From Abelmoschus esculentus (Eukaryota > Streptophyta > Magnoliopsida > Malvales > Malvaceae), in assembly GCA_035048815.1 (NCBI GenBank), contig JAUCBN010000035.1, forward strand, positions 13,161,001 through 13,225,000: a stretch of DNA of 64,000 nucleotides, given 5' to 3'. The translations under genes and the position numbers were made by a program. Position 1 is the stretch's first letter. Each line of letters opens with the position of its first letter. This document shows, in pieces, positions 35,831-46,729 of this stretch. The notes below the pieces were generated by a model. It was given only the letters and a program-made list of their open reading frames with translations. It had not been told where the DNA came from and searched no databases.

Positions 35831-36322
35831 TGATGCGTGTCAAATATGCGCAATTAGTGCAAGTGAACACGTCGCAAGTAATAAGTGATAAGTACTATCG
35901 AGTTATCGTCTCCTTAGGGATTAATATACTTAATATTGCTTCCTTTGATCTTCTTGCTCTGTAAGACAAAAGTAAAGACAGAAGTAAATTGGATGGTGAT
36001 TAAACTAAATAAAAAAACTAAATAGGATGAGATCAAATTTGAGAAAAAGGGCAGGATCCAGTTGTGTTATATAGTGGATTTGATTGATCTATTTGCCTGC
36101 CATATTGCTTTTTATCCTCTGCTGCCTCGGCTTCATTTTGCTGCTGTGGTAATACTTGTTCATGCACAGACATGAAAATACAATAAAGTATGTCTTTTCT
36201 ATAAATGTTATCTTTAATAGCATCATCCCTAAATATATTACATTAAGTACATGCATTAGTTCAAGTAGGTGTAGAGTTGATGATAAGTGCCCATGAAAAG
36301 TGTAGAAAGTGATGGTGAGTTA
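35831..36322 (-). repeat. 5' LTR of the Athila-like element, deleted and truncated
   Basis: It matches the left LTR from its first base, but a deletion joins positions equivalent to about 21530 and 22318. The U3 end is replaced by satellite at about 36323. A copy with such a short LTR would have lost most promoter sequence. Confidence 0.75.
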
Positions 36323-37863
36323 CTATGACATACGCTTGAAGAGAGGGGTCATTCACCGTGACATACGCTCAAATAGAAGGGTTGTCCATCACGGTATACG
36401 CTCTAACAATTGGACCGTTCACCCTGACATGCACTCAAAGAGAGGGGTCATTCATCGCAATATATGTTCAAACAGAGGGTTCATCGATCACAGTATACAC
36501 TCAAAGAGAAGGATTGTTCATTATGACATACGCTTGAAGAGAGAGGTCATTCATCACGACATACGCTTGAAGAGAAGTGTCGCCTATCATGGTATACGCT
36601 CTAAGAAAGTGACTATTCATTATGACATAAACTCGAAGAGAGGATCATTCATCGTGACATACGCTCAAAGAGAAGGGTCGTCCATCGAGGTATACGCTCA
36701 AAGAGAGGGACCTCTCACCATGACATGCACTCGAAGAGAAGGGTCATTCATCGCAACATATGCTCAAAAGCTAGATTTGAGGGGTCATTCATCGCGACAT
36801 ACTCTCAAAGCGAGGGGTCGTCTGTTACGGTATACGCTCTAAGAAAGGGACCGTTCATTATGACATGCACTCGAAGAGAGGGGTCATTTAACGCGACATA
36901 CGCTCAAAGAGAGTGGTTGTCCATAACGGTATACGCTCAATGAGAGGGACCATTCATTATGACATGCTCTTGAAGAGAGGGGTCATTCATCGCAACATAC
37001 ACTCAAAGAGAGGGGTCAACGATCACGGTATACGCTCAAAGAGAGGACCGTTCCTTATGACATGCACTCGAAAAGTGGGGTCATTACTCGCGATATACGC
37101 TCAAAGTGCGGCAGCGTCCATCACAGTATACCCTCAAAGTGATGGACCGTTCATTATGAAATGCTATCGAAGAGAGTGATCATTCATCGCAACATAGGCT
37201 CCATGAGAGGGATCATCCATCACAGTATACGCTTAAAGAGAAGGACCGTTCATTATGACATGCACTCGAAAATAGGGGTCATTCATCGGGACATACGCTC
37301 AAAGAGATGGGTCATTTAATGCAACATACGCTTAAAGAGCGGGGTCCGTCATCACGGTATACGCTCTAAGAAAGGGCCCGTTCATTAGGACATGCACTCG
37401 CAGAGAGGGGTCTTTCATCAAGACATATGCTCAAAGAGAAGGGTCGTCCATCACGGTATACGCTCAAAGAGAATGACCGTTCATTATGACATATGACGCT
37501 CGAACAAAGGGGTCATTCATCGCGACATACGCTCAAAGAGAGGGACCACCGTTCAATATGACATGCACTCAAAGATAAGGGTCATTCCTCGCCACATACG
37601 CTCAAGGAGAGGGATTGTCTATCACACAATACGCTCAAAGAGATAGACCGTTCATTATGACATATGCTCGAAGAGATGCGTCATTCACCACGACATAGGC
37701 TCAAATAGAGGGGTCATCCATCATGGAATACCCTCTAAGAACGGGACCATTCATTATGACATGCACTCGAAGAGATGGGTCATTTATCTTGACATACGCT
37801 TAAAGAGAGGGGTCGTCCATCACGGTATACTCTCAAAGAGAAGGACCTTTCATTATGACATAC
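36323..37863 (+). repeat. 33/99-bp satellite array, block 4
   Basis: The three-subunit satellite. Its order of variants (for example CTCTAACAAT near 36403, and a disrupted subunit AAAAGCTAGATTTGAGG near 36766) matches block 6 at about 53427-54700 and then at about 55980-56108. It stops where the G2 LTR begins (GACATAC then TGATAGG). Confidence 0.93.
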
Positions 37864-38736
37864 TGATAGGATGTGACAGCGAAATAAAGATAAAATGCAA
37901 TAACAAAAGAAAAATATTAGAATTAATGGACAATGGTGTAAAGAAGATGATATAGAAAACTTATTTGAAAATGGATTATGGACTTGCTGTGAATAGGATG
38001 GATTATGGAATAGATTTATGTACTAGGAACCCTCTTGATCGCAATTGATCAAGCAAACTCCATGATAGGCTCTAACCGACCCTCCAAGAATTATCTTGGC
38101 AACCCGGAGTGTGAAGATGGCTTTTTCCACGAAAACTAGAAGGAAATCGTGTTGAAGACAAGCTTCGAAGGCACAAGCAACAATACTTGCAAAAATATAC
38201 TCAATAACATTTTTTCTCAAAAGAAATATTCAAATTGTATATTTTACAAGAGAATAGGCTGCCTCCTTTTATAGCCTAAAAAAGACAGCAAAACACCCTA
38301 AGAAATAGCTATTTCATCCCTAAAAATCAGCACATAGATAGCTAATTAGAAGGGATCAACAATTATTTAGGAAAATATGAATTAAAACATATGGAAAGTT
38401 GAATAAAAAGATTCATAAAATCAGCACATGGAGCTGATTATTCCAGATTTTATTTATTTAATATATATAATTTATTTGGGCCTCAAATATGTTTTAAGGC
38501 ATTTGGGCTTCTTGGACCATCAATGTAGCTTTTGTCACCCATGTGTTCTTGAGAGCTTGAGGACATAGGATTTTTTATTAAATGCTTGATTCGTCAAGAA
38601 GGCTTGCAAACCCTTGTTTACAAAATCTTGGACTACTGAATGTATCTTGTCTTTGAGTTGCCTTGATTTTGTTCTTGTCATCGGGCCATGTGGTAACGTA
38701 AGCCCATCAGATGTAAGGGCCTTAGTGCATGCATCA
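37864..38736 (-). repeat. 3' LTR of G2
   Basis: It starts TGATAGGATG and ends GCATGCATCA on the plus strand. The inner boundary is set by the adjacent polypurine tract. With only one LTR left, length cannot be checked against a partner. Its U3 end encodes the polyprotein tail. Confidence 0.75.
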
Positions 38737-39750
38737 TTCCCCTCCTCCTCAAAAGGATTCGTCCTCGAATCTGAAACATCAAAAGGAGAAAGATCAGCAA
38801 CATTAAAAGAGGAACTAACATTATATTCACCTGGGAGGTCAATGCGGTAAGCATTATCATTGATGACCTCTAAAACTTGGAAAAGACCATCTCTACGTGG
38901 GTCCAACTTATTCTTCCTTTTGGATGGAAAATGTTCCTTCCTCATATGAACCCAAACCCAATCTCCTGGTTCAAAAATAATTTCTTTGCGTCCTTTGTTA
39001 GCTTTTGTAGCATTGTTATTGGCAATCTTCTCCATCTGTTGTTTAGCTTTGATGTGAATTGTCTTCACCAACTCAGTTTTTTGTTCCCCATCCAAGCAAC
39101 AAATACTATTGATAGGTAAAGGAATAAGATCTAAAACAGTTAATGGGTTAAATCCATAAACTACTTCAAATGGTGAAAATCCAATAGAAGAATGAAAAGA
39201 GCGGTTGTAAGCAAACTCTACAAAAGGTAAACATTCTTCCCAATTTCGTATATTTTTACCAACAACTGTTCGAAGTAGGGCACCCAAGATTCGATTAACT
39301 ACCTCGGTTTGTCCATCAGTTTGAGGATGGCATGTAGTCGAGTATAAAAGTTTAGTGCCAATCTTACCCCCATAACACTTTCCAAAAGTGACTAATAAAC
39401 TTGACATCTCAATCAGAAACAATGATACGTGGGATGCCATGAAGCCTTACCACTTCTCGAAAGAATAAATCAGCCACATGTGTTGCATCATCAGTTTTGT
39501 GGCAATGTATGAAATGTGCCATCTTTGAAAACCTATCTACAACCACAAAAATACTATCTCGTCCCTTCTTAGTGCGTGGTAAACCAAGAATGAAATCCAT
39601 AGATAAATCAACCCAAGGGGAAGAAGGGATGGGAAGGGGAGTATACAAACCGTGGGGCATTACCTTAGATTTAGCTTGTTTGCATGTAAGACAAGATGCA
39701 CATATCTTTTCAACGGTTTTTCTCACATGTGGCCAGAAAAAATGCTCCAT
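38535..39750 (-). pseudogene. pol (integrase): Integrase and C-terminal tail of G2, frameshifted
   Basis: Reading from 39750, the zinc-binding [13 protein letters not shown] and the core [12 protein letters not shown] are followed by [12 protein letters not shown] and a frame break at IIVSD. From about 39440 the second frame carries TTCHPQTDGQTEVVN, with the catalytic Glu, then [20 protein letters not shown] and the GDWVWVHMRKEHFP segment. The tail includes FNVADLSPFD and LPHGPMTRTKSRQLK and ends at 38535, about 67 codons inside the 3' LTR. A zinc-finger N-terminal part with [10 protein letters not shown] is recognisable at about 39770-39830 in another frame. It is closely related to the G1 integrase but keeps the block that G1 has lost. 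Confidence 0.85.
38737..38754 (-). promoter_or_regulatory. Polypurine tract of G2
   Basis: On the minus strand it reads TTTTGAGGAGGAGGGGAA and runs into the TGATGCATGC start of the 3' LTR. It also lies inside the reading frame (EEEGND). Confidence 0.8.
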
Positions 39751-39945
39751 GACAATTGTTTAGGGTCTTGGTAACACCAAAGTGCCCCATCAACCCTCCA
39801 CAATGTGCTTCGTGTACTAAAAACTCCCGTAAAGAACCTTATGGAATATTCAACCTGTTCAAGCGGAATAAATATCCATCTACAAGATAAAACTTGTTAG
39901 AAGAACCTTTATTACACTGAGTATAAATTTCAGCAAAATCAGCAT

Positions 39946-41687
39946 CTATTGAATACAAGTCTTAATATGTTTGAATCCCAAAACCTTAGCACGCATAGTA
40001 GTAATTAATGTATAACGACGAGATAAAGCATCAGCTACTATGTTATCCTTACCTTGCTTGTATTTGATTACATATAGAAACGTTTCAATAAACTCAACCC
40101 ATCGAGCATGTCGTTTGCTTAACTTACCTTGGCCGTTTAGCCACTTGAGTGACTCATGGTCTGTGTGAATGACAAACTCCTTGGGCAGCAAGTAGTGTTG
40201 CCAAACTTCAAGGGAGCGAACCAAAGCTAGGAGTTCCTTGTCATAGGTTGAATAATTTAGTTGGGCTTCTTTAAGTTTTTCACTAAAATAAGCAATGGGC
40301 CTTTTTTCTTGTAAAAGAACTGCCCCTATGCCTATTCCTGAAGCATCACATTCAAGTTTAAATGTATTAGAAAAATCTGGTAAGCGTAAAATTGGAGCTG
40401 AACATAACTTATCTTTCAAGGCTAAGAAAGCCTTATCTTGCTCACTACCCCATGTGAAACCAATTGATTTTTTAATTATTTCAATTAGAGGAGCTGCTAT
40501 AGTGGAGAAGTCCTTGACAAACCGACGATAGAAGCTTGCAAGACCATGAAATGATCTTACTTCCGAAATAGAAGTAGGTGTAGGCCACTCACCAATAGCC
40601 TTAACCTTCTCATCATCAACGTGAATACCCTAAGCACTAATTACGAAACCTAGAAATATGAGTTGATCACTACAAAAAATGCACTTGTTAGCATTAGCAT
40701 ATAATCGTTCTCGTCGAAGAACATCAAAAACTGACTTAACATGTAAAATATGAAGCTCAAGAGAAGTAGAATAAATCAGAATGTCTTCAAAATAAACAAC
40801 TACAAATTTACCTATAAACTCTTTTAAAACATGGTTCATCAAGCGCATAAAGGTGCTAGGTGCATTTGTCAAGCCAAAAGGCATGACTAACCACTCATAT
40901 AACCCAAACTTCGTTTTGAATACTATCTTCCATTCATCTCCTTTTTTCATACGAATCTGATGATATCCGCTTTTCAAATCAATCTTTGTAAAAACACGTG
41001 CTCCATAAAGTTCATCAAGCATATCATCTAGATGTGGAATGGGATGTCTATACTTGATGGTAATGCGATTAATGGGTCGACAATCAACGCATATACGATA
41101 CGTACCATCTTTTTTTGGTACCAGGAGTACCGGAACAGCACAAGGGCTTAAACTTTCTCTTATGTACCCTTTCTCCAGCAAAGCTTCCACTTGTCTTTCC
41201 AACTCTTTAGTCTCTTCGGGGTTGCAACGATATGCTGGTCGATTAGGAATGGATGAACCTGGAATTAGATTAATTTGATGTTCTATTCCTCTCAATGGTG
41301 GTAAACCTTTAGGTGGATCATCTAAAACATCGGAATATTCCTGCAATAATGAAACAAACATACTAGGCAAATTCTCATGAGTGTTAGATATAGATAAGCC
41401 ATATTGCCTAAAATGGATAAGGATGCAAGGCTTTTTTGTGAAGAGGGCTTGCCTTACTTCTTTTTCTCTCGCATATATATTTTGAACCACTCTTTTTTTC
41501 TCGCAGTTAGGTTCACTCACCACCCTTGGGCCATTATGTCTTTGGCTTTTATTACTAAGGTCCTCTTTCTCAGCCTTTTTTTCATCTTTTCGAGCTCCCA
41601 CCCCCTCACAAAATTTCTGCATTTTAAGTTGATCCTTGTAGACATCTTTAGGATCCAATGGGGTTAAGGTATATTTCTTCCCATGGT
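39946..41687 (-). pseudogene. pol (RT-RNase H): Protease end, reverse transcriptase and RNase H of G2
   Basis: One minus-strand frame runs from [11 protein letters not shown] (end of the protease region, about 41680) through [44 protein letters not shown] and [14 protein letters not shown]. The catalytic box reads YFEDILIYS: the first Asp has become Glu (codon at 40786-40788). A TAG at 40630-40632 replaces the Gln of the usual SAQG. The same frame then continues as RNase H with [20 protein letters not shown] and ADALSRR, ending at 39946. Upstream, the open frame runs on into TRIM-like sequence, which is a chance fusion. It is inactive by both the stop and the active-site change. Confidence 0.87.
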
Positions 41688-41751
41688 ACAAAGAGAGGGA
41701 AAGAGTTTCCTCCCCATGCACGAGGGCGTGCCTGAATTGGGTGGAGGAGAA

Positions 41752-42051
41752 TGTCACGGATCGTAGGTCGTGACTACGCAGGACCGAGCGAGATGCTTTC
41801 TGGTGGTGCTTAAAGCTTGGGAGCGGGATAACATTAAGAGTGTAGTACGTGCCGAGCAGTCGTTCCATCTGGGATGGGCGCGTTGATCGTGCACCACACT
41901 GGTCGGGAGCTATCTTCGCTTCCCTGATGAGCCCATGGGAGGGCGAAACCAGTAAGCATCAGAGATCGTTAAGGCTGATCCTCGGGCATGCGAGAGACCC
42001 AAGGTGCCGCACGGGTAGAAGTCCCTGTGTGAAAACTCTGACCCCGTGACA
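41752..42051 (+). repeat. First LTR of the TRIM-like element
   Basis: Exactly 300 bp, TGTCACGG to CCGTGACA, about 683 bp upstream of its partner. Confidence 0.82.
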
Positions 42052-42053
42052 AG

Positions 42054-42065
42054 TGGTATCAGAGC
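42054..42065 (+). promoter_or_regulatory. Primer binding site of the TRIM-like element
   Basis: TGGTATCAGAGC, the canonical plant tRNA-Met site, two bases after the LTR. It lacks the extra A seen in elements 1, 2 and G1. Confidence 0.88.
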
Positions 42066-42434
42066 GAGGCTGTGTGCTAGCTGTTGGGCTTGCCAAGCGC
42101 CCCGATGCTACGGAGCGAGTTAGGTGGACAAGCGTGTTAACTCGCACCCCAAGACAAGAGGATGTTCGCGAGTGGGTCCTCTAGAAAGAGATTGAGACGA
42201 GGACGGGTAGGCTTCCGCAGTGAAAGTTCTCCGGTTTGGTGAACTGCAATGGGACACCTTGGTAAAGTGGCAGGTGGCCATGAGGTGATTGCAGGGAGAC
42301 CTATTCCCAAGGAGGGCGGCCCAAGGTTAGTGGGCCAGTTTGGGAGAATTGCACAGTAGTTCCTGGCACGTTAAAGAGAGGGAAAGAGTTTCCTCCCCAT
42401 GCACGAGGGCGTGCATGAATTGGGTGGAGGAGAA

Positions 42435-42734
42435 TGTCACGGACCGTAGGTCGTGACTACGCGGGACCGAGCGAGATGCTTTCTGGTGGTGCTTAATGCT
42501 TGGGAGCGGGATAGCATTAAGAGTGTAGTATGTGCCGAGCAGCCGTCCCATCTGGGATAGGCGCGCTGATCGTGCACCACATTGGTCGGGAGCTATCCCC
42601 GCTTCCCTGGTGAGCCTATGGGAGGGCGAAACCAGTAAGCATCGAAGACCGTTAAGGCTGATTCTTGGGCATGTGAGAGACCCGAGGTGCCGCACAGGTA
42701 GAAGTCCCTAGGCGAAAACTCTGACCCTGTGATA
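42435..42734 (+). repeat. Second LTR of the TRIM-like element
   Basis: 300 bp, TGTCACGG to CTGTGATA. Satellite block 5 follows directly. Confidence 0.82.
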
Positions 42735-43163
42735 AGGATCATTCACCGCGGCATACGTTCAAAGAGAGGGGTCATTCTTCACGGTATACGCTCTAAGAAA
42801 GGGACCATTCATTATGACATGCACTCGAAGAGATGTATCATTCATCGAGTCATACGATCAAACAGAGGAGTCGTCCATCATAGTACGCTCAAAGAGAGGG
42901 ATCGTTCATTATGACATGCACTCGAAGATAAGGTTCATTCATCGTGATTTAGGCTCAAAGAGAGGGGTCATCTATCACGACACCCGCTCATAGAGAGGGA
43001 TCATTTATAATGACATATGCTCGGAGAGAGGGGTCATTCACCATGACATACCCTCAAAGAGAGGGCTCATCGTTCACGGTAGATGCTCTAAGAAAGGGAT
43101 CATACATTATGACATGCACTCGAAGAGAGGGGTCATTCATCGCGACATATGCTTAAAGAGAGG
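42735..43163 (+). repeat. 33/99-bp satellite array, block 5
   Basis: The three-subunit satellite. Variants such as TCATTCATCGAGTCATACG and AAGATAAGGTTCATTC appear in the same order at about 56125-56340 in block 6. It ends in mid-unit (GCTTAAAGAGAGG), where the LTR of element 2 begins. Confidence 0.92.
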
Positions 43164-44803
43164 TGATATGAGCATGCCCAACCTTAAATTCTGCCCATAT
43201 CCTAAGTCACACAAGTCCAATCAGGGAGTTCTACTTAATCCTCTTTTTTTTATTCAATTCATGTGCTACACTCGCTTGCTATCTCATATTATATACCTAT
43301 AATGTTTATTTTCTTATATTACTATTGATAACTTAGTAATTGGTATTGAATCACAGCTTTATCTAGCTTATATTATGCATTATTAATATTCAACACATGT
43401 TTAGTAACATCATACTTATTAGTTTAAATTATTTTTTGCAGTTTATGTTAAACATAGCTTAAGGGACTATTTGCCACCTCCGTTTTAGCTCGAATGCACC
43501 ATTTGAGATTAAAACAAAGAATCATTGTTTGAGGCACTTACCAGCTTCGATCAGCACTAAAACTTACAAACACTCCTAGGCAGCACAATGAAGTGGATGC
43601 TAGCTTCATTCCAGCTCGCGAATCCAGAATGAGCTCAAAACGACAAATGGTGAATTTCCATCCATATGGAATTCAGATCAGCTCCTACCCACTCTTATGG
43701 ATTGAGGAGAGTATGGACCTAAGGATAAGTTCATTCAGCTAGGGGTTAGTCGTTCAGCTCAAATCATCACTCAAAGATGGTGAACTTTCAGCTAGCTAAA
43801 TCAGCTAGCTAGCTCAGCTCAACCCCGCTCAACCTTAGTTCATCCAGCTTATCTTAGCTCACCCTACAACCTACAACTCAACCATGGAAGGACATGTTCC
43901 CTCCCCAAGAGACACAACTGACCAAAATGGAGGGAAACATGTTTTGGGCGCCAAAACAGAGAGAGAGCACTCTTCATTGGACAGATTCATGATGGTCCAC
44001 TTGTGTGCCAATTTCGAGAAGGATACGAGTAGAATTGGACTTTGGTGTCTTCATGAAAGTTCTTCCTCTGTCTCTTATCTTTTCAGTGCATGTATAATCT
44101 CATCAATCTGGTGTCGGGAACTCGAGATATGTCCAATTTACTAAAGACTGTGCAGACTGTACAAACACCAAGGCCACTATTCGGCCACCCTTTCAAAGGG
44201 AAATGTCCCTTGTCCACACCCTTTCATTTCCTATAAATATGTAGCCATTTTGGAATTTCAAACAACAAGTTTGAATCAGATTATTTAGTTTGTGAGTTAA
44301 TCTCTCATTCTTTTTCTTTTTAGAACTTTAACGACTTACTAAATCATCTCTTTGATTTGTGGCGTCACCCTCCATCCTTTATACTTTAGGTTTTTGGAAT
44401 TACATTTCCAAGAGGTCTAAGTGCATCTACCACCCTCGGAGTTGCAACTAGATCGGGTTTATGTTCCTATAACATAAGTTCAACCTTTGCCCCTTTGAAT
44501 ACTATCATTTCAACACCCCATAATCACCATCCATCTTCCATTTTTGTCCACCATTCTTCACCAGCCCTTTACATATCCTTTCATATCATTTAAATCACTT
44601 AAACACCTCTATTTCCTTCCTTAATCAACCATCAGCATTCCCCACACCATAACCCCTTCTTGAATTATCCTTATTTCATTTCCAGCAGCTTCTAACATTC
44701 TTTTGTTCAGGAAACAAGCGTGATATAAGGTTTTCTTGCATTCTAAGTTCCAGGCAATCAAAGCTTCTCTCTTCAAGCATCTTCGGAGAGTTGGAGCGTA
44801 TCA
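43164..44803 (+). repeat. 5' LTR of element 2
   Basis: It starts TGATATGAGCATGCCC and ends GCGTATCA, 1640 bp. The first 690 bases or so match 47038-47740. It contains an AGCT-rich tract (about 43730-43890) and a TATAAATA box at 44232-44239. Confidence 0.88.
44232..44239 (+). promoter_or_regulatory. TATA box in the element 2 LTR
   Basis: TATAAATA, at the position equivalent to 3465-3472 in element 1. Confidence 0.6.
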
Positions 44804-44805
44804 TA

Positions 44806-44818
44806 CGGTAATCAGAGC
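44806..44818 (+). promoter_or_regulatory. Primer binding site of element 2
   Basis: CGGTAATCAGAGC, two bases after the LTR. It is the variant site with an extra A, and the first base has changed from T to C. Confidence 0.75.
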
Positions 44819-45135
44819 AAAGGAAGAATCAAGTAAGCCTTATTTAAAAGAAAAGTAAGAAAAAAAATTCAGATTGTTCCAGCATATAAGAAATCTGAAT
44901 TAGGATATTTGATAAGTTTTGAGTAAGTTCTTCTAAGAACTTGATTTGAGAGAATTGAGAGGTAAAACGCAACAGAGTGGTGAGCACAGAAGGGGAAATA
45001 AAAGCCAGAATTCCCAGAGTGTAAACACGAGTGAATTGAGTGCCATATTTCTTTCCTTGGAGTGTCTGTGAGGATTTTGTGTGTGTGAATTGGTGAGGTC
45101 CTTAAACTTTTGTTTCATTTATTCATACTAACAAT
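44819..45135 (+). other. Untranslated leader of element 2
   Basis: Non-coding; its last 230 bases match element 1. The purine-rich tract of element 1 is mostly missing here. Confidence 0.65.
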
Positions 45136-46729
45136 CTGTCGCAACACTCAGATGAAAACAATCGGGAAGAACGACCAACCCAGAACCTCCAAACACAAGC
45201 TCTAATAAGGGAATTGCAAAAGCTCTTATGTGCTGAGTTAGAACCAATTCATGAACGGATGGACCGTATTAAGGAGTCTAGTGAAGGGCGTCCAAGGGGC
45301 CAAGATGGACAGAATCATAGAAGGCATCCCATGCAACATGAGATTGATGAGAGTGATGTCGAAGATGTCATTTCTATTCGGAACAATGCAAGGAATCATC
45401 GCCAATTGGATGACAATTTTGAGAGCATCCGAGTTAAAATCCCTCCTTTTCAAGGAAAATCAGACCCAAAGGTATATTTGGATTGGGAAAGCAAAGTGGA
45501 GCACATCTTCAAATGCCATAACTATTTCGAGCAAAAGAAGGTGCGAATGGATACCTTAAAATTTATTGAATACGCACTTGTATGGTGGGATCAAATAAGA
45601 TCAACAAGGAGACGCAATGGTGAACGACCTATTAACACTTGGAGAGAAATGAAAGGTATTCTGAGGAAACGTTTTGTGCCTACTCATTATCACCGTGATC
45701 TCTATTATAAGTTGCAGAATCTTAAACAAGGAAGTAGAAGCGTGGAAGACTACTACAAAGAGATGGAGATAGCCATGATTCGAGCAAGTGTGGATGAAGA
45801 CCGTGAAGCCACCATGGCAAGGTTCTTGTCCGGATTAAACAAAGAGATTGCTGATGTAGTTGAATTACAATACTACATTGAAATTGAGGACATGGTGCCA
45901 TATGGCTATCAAAATTGAGAGGCAACAACGCAAGAGATCATCTTCTAGAGTCGTTATTAATGCAGCCCATAAATGGAGTCCAAACACACCTCGAAGAAAT
46001 ACTCCTTTCCAAGGCAAAGAACAGGCTGAAACGTCCAAAACAAAGCCTATGGTGGAGAATGTTTGAGGAAAGGAACAAGAAGTGTCCACACGATCCCGAG
46101 AGATCAAATGTTTCAAGTGCTTAGGGCATGGCCATATTGCTAGCCAATGTCCAAATAAAAAAACTATGTTGTTGCTGGAAAATGGAGAGATTGCATCGGA
46201 TAATGAGGAAGAAATTTTGGAAGAATCCGAGCAAGAGGAAGAAGAAGAATTCACCCCTGCCGTTGAAGGACAACTTATGATTGTTAAAAGGCTTTTAAAC
46301 ACCCAAATGGCAGAAGAAGAGAAGCAACGAGAGAACATATTTCACACTAGGTGTTATATTAACAACAAAGTGTGTTTTATGATAATCGATGGTGGAAGCT
46401 GCACCAACGTGACCAACACTCTTATGGTGGATAAACTTGGCCTCAAAACTTTAAAGCATCCAGCCCCATATAAACTCCAATGGCTCAATGATTCAGGGGA
46501 ATTAAAGGTCACCAAACAGGTTCTTGTCCCTTTCACTGTTGGTTCATATAAGGATGAGGTTTTATGCGACGTAGTTCCTATGCACGCAAGTCATATTTTA
46601 CTAGGGAGGCCATGGCAATATGATCGAAGAACGATGTATGATTGTTACACCAATCAGTTCATTTACAAGCATGGAGGCAAGAAGAGAGTGCTCACACCTA
46701 TGACGCCAAAACAAGTGCAAAGTGACTAG
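45136..46729 (+). pseudogene. gag-pro: Gag-protease of element 2, nearly intact
   Basis: This is a gypsy Gag with protease. The position of the element 1 ATG is CTG here (45136-45138), so the start codon is lost. The capsid reads through IPPFQGKSDPKVYLDWESK, FVPTHYHRDLYYKLQ and VEDYYKEMEIAMIRAS. A single inserted C near 45898 shifts the frame, and a TGA replaces CGA at 46064-46066. After that the frame is open to 46729: zinc knuckle CFKCLGHGHIASQCP (46109-46150), acidic linker, and protease with MIIDGGSC, SHILLGRPWQYDR and KRVLTPMTPKQV. DGG in place of the classical DSG/DTG is, from memory, common in plant members of this family. There is no pol. Confidence 0.88.

Larger units (their letters stand above)
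21262..36322 (-). mobile_element. Non-autonomous Athila/Tat-like gypsy element, interrupted by G1
   Basis: Both outer ends begin with the same sequence on the plus strand (TGATGCGTGTCAAATATGCG at 21262 and 35831), marking LTRs of a minus-strand element. Just inside the right LTR lies a tRNA-Asp primer site typical of Athila elements. Reading on the minus strand the order is gag (35718 down), protease (34559-33216), then an ORF with the 'putative plant transposon protein' domain (32743-32447 continued at 24434-23224). No reverse transcriptase or integrase is present. The element is split by the complete G1 element (24435-32446). Without G1 its length would be about 7 kb. Confidence 0.8.
37864..41687 (-). 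mobile_element. 5'-truncated Ty3/gypsy element G2
   Basis: On the minus strand it retains the protease end, reverse transcriptase, RNase H, integrase, polypurine tract and 3' LTR. The 5' LTR, primer site and gag are missing, cut at about 41687 where the TRIM-like sequence begins. The coding content closely resembles G1. It sits in the 33-bp satellite between blocks 4 and 5. Confidence 0.88.
41688..42734 (+). mobile_element. TRIM-like miniature LTR element, partly tandem
   Basis: Two 300-bp direct repeats (41752-42051 and 42435-42734) start TGTCACGG and end CCGTGACA (CTGTGATA in the second), so the ends are inverted. A canonical tRNA-Met primer site follows the first after two bases, and a purine-rich GGGTGGAGGAGAA precedes the second. 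The internal region is only 383 bp and has no coding capacity. A 64-bp segment identical in type to the 3' end of the internal region also precedes the first LTR (41688-41751), so this is the remnant of a tandem LTR-internal-LTR array. It is GC-rich compared with its surroundings. Confidence 0.8.

Noticed and set aside
41752..42051. Cassandra-type LTR with embedded 5S rRNA sequence
   Set aside because: Short similarities (GCTTGGG, GTAGTAC, GGGATGGG) occur in order, but spacing and the rest do not fit a 5S gene with its internal promoter boxes.
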